Assembly (NCBI GenBank): GCA_900549855.1
Contig: URPS01000028.1
Span: forward strand, 1-28,667
DNA length: 28,667 bases
From: an uncultured bacterium
Lineage (GTDB): Bacteria > Cyanobacteriota > Vampirovibrionia > Gastranaerophilales > Gastranaerophilaceae
Direction of reading: 5' to 3'
Within the stretch, counting starts at the first letter, position 1. Each line of letters starts with the position of its first letter. Under the pieces are notes generated by a model. It saw nothing but the letters and a program-made list of their open reading frames with translations. It was not told where the DNA came from and ran no database searches. This document shows positions 22,942 through 28,667 of this stretch, piece after piece. The position numbers and the translations under genes were made by a program.

Positions 22942-23385
22942 TTGAAGAAATTCAAGTTTCGATTGCAAGTCGTGCTTGACATGCGAGAAAAAGAGCTTGA
23001 AGACCGCCGTAGAGAGATGGCAAGAGTCGCAGAAGCTTTGAATCAACAGCAGGAAAAACTTCAAAATATCTTTAAACATCAAGAACAAAACAATCAGGCG
23101 CAAGAGGCTCTTGCAATGGCAGAAAATCTTGATATTTTTCAGTTGGAAGAGCACAGGACATTTGGTATAAAACTGATTACGGATGCAAAAAATCAAGAAA
23201 GAATTATTGATAATACAAAAAGAATTCTTGAACATAAGCAGAAGGAAGTAAAAGAAGCGCACCAAAAAGTTGAAGTTCTAAAACGATTGAAAGAAAAACA
23301 GGAAAAAGAGTATTATCAAGAATTCCTTCATAACGAGATGAAAGAGATTGATGATATGACATCCGCAAGATTTAAGGTTAGCTAG
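22942..23385 (+). CDS. fliJ: Flagellar export chaperone/stalk protein FliJ
   Basis: FliJ forms a coiled-coil stalk in the FliI ATPase ring and helps export of flagellar subunits through the basal body. The 147-residue protein is a single long, highly charged, Gln/Glu/Lys-rich helix pair. It begins with the family-typical KKFKFRLQVVLDMREKELEDRRREMA and a long coiled coil, ending in EKEYYQEFLHNEMKEIDDM. The TTG start is chosen because AGAGG (22929-22933) sits at suitable distance and the N-terminus then fits the family. Three bases separate it from fliK. fliI, which usually precedes fliJ, is not here, so this flagellar unit begins after an unrelated 320-bp repeat-containing gap. Confidence 0.88.
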   Translation: MKKFKFRLQVVLDMREKELEDRRREMARVAEALNQQQEKLQNIFKHQEQNNQAQEALAMAENLDIFQLEEHRTFGIKLITDAKNQERIIDNTKRILEHKQKEVKEAHQKVEVLKRLKEKQEKEYYQEFLHNEMKEIDDMTSARFKVS

Positions 23386-23388
23386 AAA

Positions 23389-24639
23389 ATGACACAAGCA
23401 TTACTTGGACATTTGAATAATATGTTGAGTCAACAAAATTTGACAGATAATCTGTCAGGTTTAAAGAGCTCTATCCAAACAACAACCTCAAATAATCAGG
23501 GTACAAATTTTCAGCAGCTTTTTGACAAGCAAAATGCGAAGGTACAAGATAATCAAATCAACAAACAAGGAACACTAGGTTCTATGAAAGAAAATATTAC
23601 AAGCAATATTTCAAATGTTGTTAAGAACGCAGGAGAAAAAATTACTCAAGCAGCTTCTGTTGATAACGTTTATCAAGATATACAAGACTTGATGGCTATG
23701 CTTAATCCGGAAAATTCGGATGACAATGCTGAAACAGATGTTGAGTCTGAAGATGCTGATTCGAATGAGATTCTTTCTACAATCCAAAATATAATTCAAC
23801 CGCAGCAAGCTCTTTTGCAAAACAATGATAACACTGATGAGGTTGAAGTTAATCTTGATGATGAATTGAGCGTTACCTTTAACGGTAAAGATTTAGATTC
23901 TTTTTTGAGTGATTTTGGTATTAATAATGCTGCAGAGGAAGAAGTTGCAATTGTAAAACCGGCGGTACAATCAGATGATGTTGATGGTAAATCCTTAGAA
24001 GAATTGGTTGATGAGGATACGCTTAAAGAATTGAACATTGAATCAATTGAGGTAGAAACATCTAATGACGACGCTTCTTCTGATGATTTTATGCAAAATC
24101 AAACTCCGGAAGAACATGGAATAAAGGCAATGTTAAATACTCAATCTGATTTTGCGGAAATAAAAGCGGAAACACAAGCTTCTGCGCAAACGACACAAAA
24201 AACGAGCCAAGTTTCTCAGACAACATCTGATAAAATAATTGAACAGATTTCTAAGCAGATGGAAAATCTACAAAATGGTTCAAGAGTGAGTTTGATAATG
24301 AATCCGGAACGTCTGGGTAAAGTTTCTATTCAACTAATTAATACGGAAGAAGGTTTATCAGCACAATTTACGGTAGCAACTCAAGATGCTAAGAATCTTA
24401 TTATGAAAGGACTTGATGGACTAAAAGAAACGCTTTTGGCTCACGGAGTGAATGTCGATAATGTGACGGTTAAATTAAATGAAGCTCAAGATAGCGAATA
24501 TAATTCAGATTGGACAGAACAAGAAGGCTCAAGGGGCGGAAATAAAGAACAAAATCAAAGCAGGCAGAATAAAGAACAAGAAGATTTTGAACAAATGATG
24601 TCCTTCGAAAAAGATAGTATAGAAAATGGTAATGTATAA
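23389..24639 (+). CDS. fliK: Flagellar hook-length control protein FliK
   Basis: Controls hook length and switches the export apparatus from hook to filament substrates. The 416-residue protein has a disordered, Gln/Asn/Asp/Glu-rich N-terminal ruler region (residues 1-290), full of acidic stretches (DDNAETDVESEDADSNE). A C-terminal hook domain follows (about 300-385) with SRVSLIMNPERLGKVSIQL, then AQFTVATQDAKNLIMKGLDGLKETLLAHGVNVDNVTVKL. This is the well-conserved Flg_hook (PF02120) signature. The charged tail after it is unusual in length. The gene is tightly packed between fliJ and flgD (20-nt gap to flgD), in an operon. Confidence 0.92.
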   Translation: MTQALLGHLNNMLSQQNLTDNLSGLKSSIQTTTSNNQGTNFQQLFDKQNAKVQDNQINKQGTLGSMKENITSNISNVVKNAGEKITQAASVDNVYQDIQDLMAMLNPENSDDNAETDVESEDADSNEILSTIQNIIQPQQALLQNNDNTDEVEVNLDDELSVTFNGKDLDSFLSDFGINNAAEEEVAIVKPAVQSDDVDGKSLEELVDEDTLKELNIESIEVETSNDDASSDDFMQNQTPEEHGIKAMLNTQSDFAEIKAETQASAQTTQKTSQVSQTTSDKIIEQISKQMENLQNGSRVSLIMNPERLGKVSIQLINTEEGLSAQFTVATQDAKNLIMKGLDGLKETLLAHGVNVDNVTVKLNEAQDSEYNSDWTEQEGSRGGNKEQNQSRQNKEQEDFEQMMSFEKDSIENGNV

Positions 24640-24659
24640 ATAACAGACTGGAGAGAGTT

Positions 24660-25139
24660 ATGAGCACTGTATCAAATGCAATAACAGCAATGCAAAATCA
24701 AACAGCATATAATCAATCAAATTCTGAACGAACTACAGGTATGAAAAATGATAGTAACATGTTTTTGAACTTAATGCTGGCGCAGCTAAAAAGCCAAGAT
24801 CCGACACAACCTACTGATAATACTGAATGGTTATCACAATTGGCTCAATATTCTTCTTTAGAGCAAATGACTCAGATGAATTCAGGTTTAGAAAACTGTG
24901 CTAAATATATTTCTGCTCTTTATAATGACATGAGTTATAATTCAGAAATTACTCAAACGCTTTCAATGATTGGTAAAGATGTTACACTTCAAATTCCTGA
25001 TGAAAATGACAGTTCTAAGACAACTGAAGTGTCAGGAACGGTAACAGAAGCTAGTTTTAAAGATGGTTCAGGTAAGATTAAGATTGACGGTAAATATTAT
25101 TCAATCGCTTACGTAACATCAATCAGAGAACCAAACTAG
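24660..25139 (+). CDS. flgD: Flagellar hook assembly (capping) protein FlgD
   Basis: FlgD caps the growing hook and directs FlgE polymerisation. The 159-residue protein is short, lacking the longer tudor-like insertion of enteric FlgD. The N-terminal signature is clear: KNDSNMFLNLMLAQLKSQDPTQPTDNTEWLSQLAQYSSLEQMTQM. A beta-rich C-terminal half follows with DVTLQIPDENDSSKTTEVSGTVTEASFKDGSGKIKIDGKYYSIAYVTSI. GAGAGAG lies 4-10 nt before the ATG. It precedes flgE by 65 bp. Confidence 0.95.
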   Translation: MSTVSNAITAMQNQTAYNQSNSERTTGMKNDSNMFLNLMLAQLKSQDPTQPTDNTEWLSQLAQYSSLEQMTQMNSGLENCAKYISALYNDMSYNSEITQTLSMIGKDVTLQIPDENDSSKTTEVSGTVTEASFKDGSGKIKIDGKYYSIAYVTSIREPN

Positions 25140-25204
25140 AGGCTAAGAGGCTTAGGTTTAAGTTAACTTTTTTAATCCCAGACAACAACAGGAGGACGAC
25201 ATAA

Positions 25205-26542
25205 ATGTCACAAGCATTGCACACAGCAAGTACCGGTATAAATGCCGGACAATCACAAATCAACGTTATTGCAAATAACGTTGCGAATATTAATACAACA
25301 GCATTTAAGTCTGCTAATATGACATTTGAAACATTATATTCAAGAAATTTGTCATATGGTAGTGCTGCAACAAAAGATGGTGGCGGTACAAACCCTAAAC
25401 AAATTGGTCTTGGTGTTAAAATCGGCGGTATAACAAGAGATTTTACATCAGGTGATTTTGTTAGTACAGGAAGAGATATGGACTTAATGATTTCCGGAAA
25501 TGGTTTCTTTGTAGTGCAAGATTCATCAGGTAAGTTGTTCTATACTCGTGACGGTGTGTTTAGTTGTGATTCCGAAGGTAATATTGTTAACCAATCAGGC
25601 ATGAAAGTTGTAGCTGCTAAATCAGCTTATACAAATGCAAGCTCCGGTGAAACGGTTCAAATTCCTAAAAATTTGAGCGCAACTGTAAAGGGTGATCCGA
25701 ATATTGGCAATAAAAAAACCAGTGAATTAAATAATGCTAATATAAAAGCCGGTAATATATCTGCAACTATAACCGGAACGGATGTACATGGTGCTCCGAT
25801 TACCAAAAATGTAACGCTGAATATTGCAGAAGGCGATCCTACTGTTAATGAAATAATTGGTGCATTCAATCAACAAATTCAAGCAGCAGGTGTTACCGGT
25901 GGTGTTCAATTTACAGCTGCGGATGGTAAAATTTCATATACAGGTAATATTAAATTTAATGAAGAAGGTACAACCAGTAATTTCCTTGGTGAAACAGGCT
26001 TAAGTAGTACAAAAAAATCTTCTGATACAATTAATCAGGTTGTTTCTTTGCAAGAAATGGTGAACTATAATACTTCAATCACATTGAAATCTACAACAGT
26101 TGATGAAAATGGTATTATTGCTGCAACTTATAGTGATGGTTCAATCCTGACTCAATATCTTGATGGAACTTCTACTGTTCAGTGGAAATACACAACTCCG
26201 CAAGGTGTTACAATCCGTGGTGATGATGTTTCTGCAACCGGTGCAACTATAGAAAATTCAAATTTTGTAATCGAATTGGCAACTATGGTTAATGAAGAAG
26301 GTCTTGTTTCTCTAAATAATAACCTTTGGGAATGGGGTGCTGATGTTGGTGATGTATTCTATGGCATGGCTGGTGAAGTTTCCTTTGGTTCAATAGAATC
26401 AGGCGGTTATGAAGGTTCTAATGTTGATATTGCAGCTGAACTTTCGAATATGATTATGGCACAACGTATGATTCAGATGAATTCCAGAGTGTTCTCAACG
26501 GCAAGTAGTGTAATGGAAACATTAGCATACTTAGGACAATAG
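25205..26542 (+). CDS. flgE: Flagellar hook protein FlgE
   Basis: Structural subunit of the flagellar hook. The 445-residue protein has the classic FlgE/FlgF/FlgG rod-hook signature near the N-terminus: ALHTASTGINAGQSQINVIANNVANINTTAFKSANMTFETL. This is followed by the DFTSGDFVSTGRDMDLMISGNGFFVV region and the conserved C-terminal helix DIAAELSNMIMAQRMIQMNSRVFSTASSVMETL. The variable middle (about 150-330) forms the outer domains and has Asn/Thr-rich beta sequences. Length and C-terminus fit a hook protein rather than a rod protein. AGGAGG lies at the end of the leader. It is the last gene of this flagellar unit; an unusual inverted repeat follows. Confidence 0.95.
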   Translation: MSQALHTASTGINAGQSQINVIANNVANINTTAFKSANMTFETLYSRNLSYGSAATKDGGGTNPKQIGLGVKIGGITRDFTSGDFVSTGRDMDLMISGNGFFVVQDSSGKLFYTRDGVFSCDSEGNIVNQSGMKVVAAKSAYTNASSGETVQIPKNLSATVKGDPNIGNKKTSELNNANIKAGNISATITGTDVHGAPITKNVTLNIAEGDPTVNEIIGAFNQQIQAAGVTGGVQFTAADGKISYTGNIKFNEEGTTSNFLGETGLSSTKKSSDTINQVVSLQEMVNYNTSITLKSTTVDENGIIAATYSDGSILTQYLDGTSTVQWKYTTPQGVTIRGDDVSATGATIENSNFVIELATMVNEEGLVSLNNNLWEWGADVGDVFYGMAGEVSFGSIESGGYEGSNVDIAAELSNMIMAQRMIQMNSRVFSTASSVMETLAYLGQ

Positions 26543-26552
26543 GGAGTTAGTT

Positions 26553-26652
26553 GAAAGGTTGAATGGTGGATAAGTTGAAGAGTCAGTATAAAAAATGATG
26601 CTATTTATAAAAAACTATTCCACTATTCAACTTTTCAACCATTCAACCTTTC
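26553..26652. repeat. Long imperfect inverted repeat after flgE
   Basis: Arms 26553-26583 and 26622-26652 are complementary at 28 of 31 positions, separated by 38 AT-rich bases. The arms contain GTTGAA units spaced 9-10 nt apart. Right after it lies a perfect 16-bp palindrome, AAAAGGCATGCCTTTT (26655-26670). It could act as a terminator or as a mobile miniature element. The region 26671-26751 holds nothing further that I can support. Confidence 0.6.
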
Positions 26653-26751
26653 CAAAAAGGCATGCCTTTTATGAAATATTTTTTATAAAAACGTGTCAAA
26701 TTGTTAACAAAACATATCGTTCTTTACAAAACTTAATATATTAGACTTGGT

Positions 26752-26778
26752 CGAAATCCATGTAAATCATGGGTTTCG
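26752..26778 (+). repeat. Hairpin upstream of the yggS promoter
   Basis: CGAAATCCATG (26752-26762) and CATGGGTTTCG (26768-26778) pair over 11 bp (one G-U wobble) with a 5-nt loop. There is no T-run, and it lies upstream of the predicted promoter, so it is neither a leader element nor an obvious terminator. Confidence 0.45.
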
Positions 26779-26792
26779 GCATGTTTGATAAA

Positions 26793-26849
26793 ACCAGAAA
26801 AGTTGTTACAAATACACTCTTGTACACGGCATGATTTCTGGTATATAAT
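26793..26849 (+). promoter_or_regulatory. Promoter of yggS-sepF with overlapping inverted repeat
   Basis: TTGTAC (26820-26825) and TATAAT (26844-26849) are 18 bp apart. ACCAGAAA (26793-26800) and TTTCTGGT (26835-26842) form a perfect 8-bp inverted repeat whose second arm lies in the promoter spacer, suggesting a possible operator. The sequence CGGCATG occurs twice (26777 and 26827). Confidence 0.5.
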
Positions 26850-26868
26850 ACAATAGAGGGTTGGGGAA

Positions 26869-27645
26869 ATGTTAAGACCATCACAAAACGAGAAAAACGC
26901 CCTGAGTGATTCATCGGGATGTTTGCAAAAAGGTAATGCTGAGTTTATTCCTTCTGCGAAATGGGGCGAAGATGTTGATATAGACGTTTCTCAGGTAGAA
27001 AAGAATCTTCAAGAAATAAAACAAGATATAGCACATTCAAAAGTTAAAATAGTAGCAGTAACAAAATATTTTGGGCTAAAATCAATAATCGCAGGCTATC
27101 AGGCTGGGATAAGAAATTTTGGGGAATCAAGAGCCATTGAGGCAATTGAAAAAATAGAACAGTTGCCTGATGAAATCAGAAAGAATTCAACTTTTCATTT
27201 TATCGGACATCTGCAAACAAATAAGGTTGAGAAAGTTGTTAAAAGTTTTGATGTTATTGAATCAGTCGATTCTTTAAAAGTAGCAAAAGCAATTTCCAAG
27301 TCAGCCTGTTCGTTAAATAAGAGAGAGAAAGTTTTATTACAAGTTAATAATGCAGGGGAAGAGCAAAAAAGCGGTTTTAGCAAGGATACTTTGAGAACTG
27401 AGTTGAGGGAGATTTTATCTCTAAGCGGAATAGAAGTTCTGGGGCTTATGAATATGGCACCACTTGGAGTGGATGAAAAGGCTATAGAAGGACTGTTCAA
27501 AGATATAAGAGAGTTTAGAGATGAATTAGAGAGAGAGTTTAACGTTACACTTCCGGAACTGTCAATGGGAATGAGTAACGATTACAAAATTGCACTTCGT
27601 GAGGGGGCAACAATCATTAGAATAGGCAGAAAGTTATTTAAGTAA
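26869..27645 (+). CDS. yggS: YggS/PLPBP-family pyridoxal phosphate homeostasis protein
   Basis: PLP-binding protein with alanine-racemase-like fold, thought to buffer pyridoxal phosphate; no enzyme activity is established. The 258-residue protein carries the PLP lysine Lys66 in AVTKYFG, then NFGESRAIEA, WHFIGHLQTNKV-type sequence (FHFIGHLQTNKVEKV), LQVNNAGEEQKSGF and MGMSNDYKIALREGATIIRIG. It has about 30 extra N-terminal residues compared with typical YggS; they are hydrophilic, with a single Cys. Whether these are translated is unclear because no other good start exists close to the domain. AGAGGG lies 8 nt before this ATG. It sits 19 nt before sepF, the neighbourhood conserved in many Gram-positives and Cyanobacteria. 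Confidence 0.93.
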   Translation: MLRPSQNEKNALSDSSGCLQKGNAEFIPSAKWGEDVDIDVSQVEKNLQEIKQDIAHSKVKIVAVTKYFGLKSIIAGYQAGIRNFGESRAIEAIEKIEQLPDEIRKNSTFHFIGHLQTNKVEKVVKSFDVIESVDSLKVAKAISKSACSLNKREKVLLQVNNAGEEQKSGFSKDTLRTELREILSLSGIEVLGLMNMAPLGVDEKAIEGLFKDIREFRDELEREFNVTLPELSMGMSNDYKIALREGATIIRIGRKLFK

Positions 27646-27664
27646 GTTATAAATTGGAGGAGAA

Positions 27665-28177
27665 ATGGCATTATCAGAAGGATTAAAAGGATTTGTAAAC
27701 TTTTTTACTAAAAGTTTTAATGAAGGAAATGAAGACGACGCATTCATGGATTTAGTAGATCGTGATGGCGATTATGATACTGATGGTACTCTTGCTTTAG
27801 ATACTATGTATGGTACAAGAGTTAATAACAAACCGGAACGTTCATTTGAAAGAGAATCAAAAGTTGTTTCTCATCCAAATTCATACAAATCTGGCGAAGT
27901 TACAGTTATTGAACCTCGCTCATTCTCTGAATCAGCTCAGATTGTTAAAAAGTTAATCGACAAAAAGACTGTTATCTTACATCTTGATTTGTTAGATAAA
28001 GAACAATCTCAAAGAACTATTGACTTTGTTTGTGGTGCTGCTCATGCTCTTAATGGTACAGCTCAAAAAATTAGCGATATGGTATTCATTTTCACTCCAA
28101 GCAATGTTTCATTGTCTGTTGAAAATGGTGCTTTGCAAAGCAAATTTTCAGAAGCTTTGTGGAACAAACCACTTTAG
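27665..28177 (+). CDS. sepF: Cell division protein SepF
   Basis: Helps tether and bundle FtsZ at the division site and membrane. The 170-residue protein has a short amphipathic N-terminus (MALSEGLKGFVNFFTKSF), typical of SepF membrane-binding helices. An acidic disordered linker covers about 22-85. The conserved globular domain follows: VTVIEPRSFSESAQIVKKLIDKKTVILHLDLLDKEQSQRTIDFVCGAAHALNGTAQKISDMVFIFTPSNVSL. The RTIDF and TPSNV motifs are typical. GGAGG lies 5 nt before the ATG. It shares a transcript with yggS and is followed by its own terminator. SepF replaces FtsA/ZipA functions in many Gram-positive and cyanobacterial cells. Confidence 0.95.
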   Translation: MALSEGLKGFVNFFTKSFNEGNEDDAFMDLVDRDGDYDTDGTLALDTMYGTRVNNKPERSFERESKVVSHPNSYKSGEVTVIEPRSFSESAQIVKKLIDKKTVILHLDLLDKEQSQRTIDFVCGAAHALNGTAQKISDMVFIFTPSNVSLSVENGALQSKFSEALWNKPL

Positions 28178-28252
28178 GAAGTCGTTAAAGCTTCCAAATG
28201 TGAAGTATGAAAAGTTTTAAATAATATATTGATTTGTGATAGTTGGATTTTC

Positions 28253-28271
28253 AGGGTACTTTTAGTACCCT
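28253..28271 (+). terminator. Intrinsic terminator of yggS-sepF
   Basis: AGGGTACT (28253-28260) and AGTACCCT (28264-28271) form a perfect 8-bp stem with a 3-nt loop, followed by TTTTATTTT. Confidence 0.9.
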
Positions 28272-28333
28272 TTTTATTTTGTATTATGTTTATACTTTAT
28301 ATTAGAGTACAAAAAACTCTAAAACTAAAAAAA

Positions 28334-28667
28334 CTAAATAATTCCTACTAAATCGTATTCTGTAGCATCAACTATTTTAACCATCTCAATATCCCCTGGG
28401 ACAACGTGCTTGTCTGTTTGAATATTAACAACACCATCAATTTCAGGAGCATCATATTGAGAACGTGCTATAACTTCTCCGTCATCGGCATAACACTCAA
28501 TAATGCAAGGAATTGTTTTACCAATAAAACTCTTATTTCTTTCAAGCGAAATTGATTGCTGAATTTCCATAAGCTTTTTATATCTTTGTTTTGCAACTCT
28601 TGCAGGAACACGATTTTTCATATTATAAGATGGAGTTCCTTTTTCTCTTGAATAAGTAAATACACCC
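28334..28667 (-). CDS. rimO: Ribosomal protein uS12 methylthiotransferase RimO, C-terminal part (partial)
   Basis: RimO is a radical SAM enzyme that adds a methylthio group to an aspartate of ribosomal protein S12. Only the last 110 codons are in the window; the rest continues beyond base 28667. The visible part matches the end of the radical SAM domain (GVFTYSREKGTPSYN) and the RimO-typical connector RVPARVAKQRYKKLMEIQQSISLERNKSFIGK. The C-terminal TRAM domain follows (IECYADDGEVIARSQYDAPEIDGVVNIQ and VPGDIEMVKIVDATEYDLVG). The sequence APEIDGVV is characteristic of RimO as opposed to MiaB. The first ATG in the visible frame (28621) is internal. It is convergent with sepF. Confidence 0.93.
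   Translation of the reverse strand, partial: GVFTYSREKGTPSYNMKNRVPARVAKQRYKKLMEIQQSISLERNKSFIGKTIPCIIECYADDGEVIARSQYDAPEIDGVVNIQTDKHVVPGDIEMVKIVDATEYDLVGII

Noticed and set aside
26752..26778. Riboswitch or attenuator of yggS
   Set aside because: The hairpin is upstream of the predicted promoter, so it would not be in the yggS message.
1..28667. tRNA, rRNA, CRISPR arrays, transposase or phage genes
   Set aside because: Scanned for cloverleaf T-loop motifs, regularly spaced repeats and recombinase motifs; none found.

Overview
The window (28,667 bp, AT-rich) looks like chromosome from a Gram-negative, flagellated, LL-DAP-type bacterium related to non-photosynthetic Cyanobacteria (Vampirovibrionia/Melainabacteria, probably gut Gastranaerophilales). 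This is inferred from the gene mixture: dapL, sepF next to a YggS-type PLP protein, a BFN-domain protein, a PSP1/RicT protein, an outer-membrane TolC channel, flagellar hook genes, and many unfamiliar short proteins with N/Q/P-rich N-termini. No tRNA, rRNA or CRISPR array was seen.

Layout. 1-1953: a 5'-incomplete reading frame joining half a PAS/histidine kinase to an unrelated multi-pass membrane protein, either a true fusion or an assembly chimera. 2101-3915: mutL. 4053-4568: small membrane-anchored coiled-coil protein. 7385-4648 (minus): tolC and a MacA/HlyD-type adaptor with overlapping stop and start. 8173-7539 (minus): a RelE/Gp49-like toxin followed by an unusual, possibly shortened antitoxin. 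9113-8334 (minus): NAD kinase, divergent from a bifunctional-nuclease-domain gene (9185-9694). 9840-13681: dapL, then gpsA-ricT-like-hypothetical. 13737-17462: SIMPL protein, three small genes or micro-ORFs separated by strong hairpin terminators, a 576-residue protein with a very long acidic disordered centre, and an 80-residue protein with three NPF motifs. 17572-19605: a secreted trehalose-synthase-like GH13 enzyme. 19695-21658: lineage-type hypothetical proteins, one with a prion-like N-terminus and HEAT-like repeats. 21766-22620: a DRE-TIM aldolase with a short C-terminus. 22942-26542: fliJ-fliK-flgD-flgE. 26869-28177: yggS-sepF. 28667-28334 (minus): the C-terminal part of rimO.

How the parts fit. 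Most genes are housekeeping: mismatch repair, NADP supply, lysine/peptidoglycan precursor synthesis (DapL), phospholipid precursor synthesis (GpsA), cell division (SepF), ribosomal protein S12 modification (RimO). fliJ-fliK-flgD-flgE make the hook and its export control. The less ordinary material is the fused kinase, the toxin-antitoxin pair, the acidic, NPF and prion-like proteins, a candidate N-terminal 'IQP...SF' motif shared by two otherwise different proteins, and intergenic inverted-repeat elements near 9.7, 11.0, 22.7 and 26.6 kb. Several promoters lie so close to their start codons that leaderless or nearly leaderless mRNAs are expected (toxin, NAD kinase, mutL).
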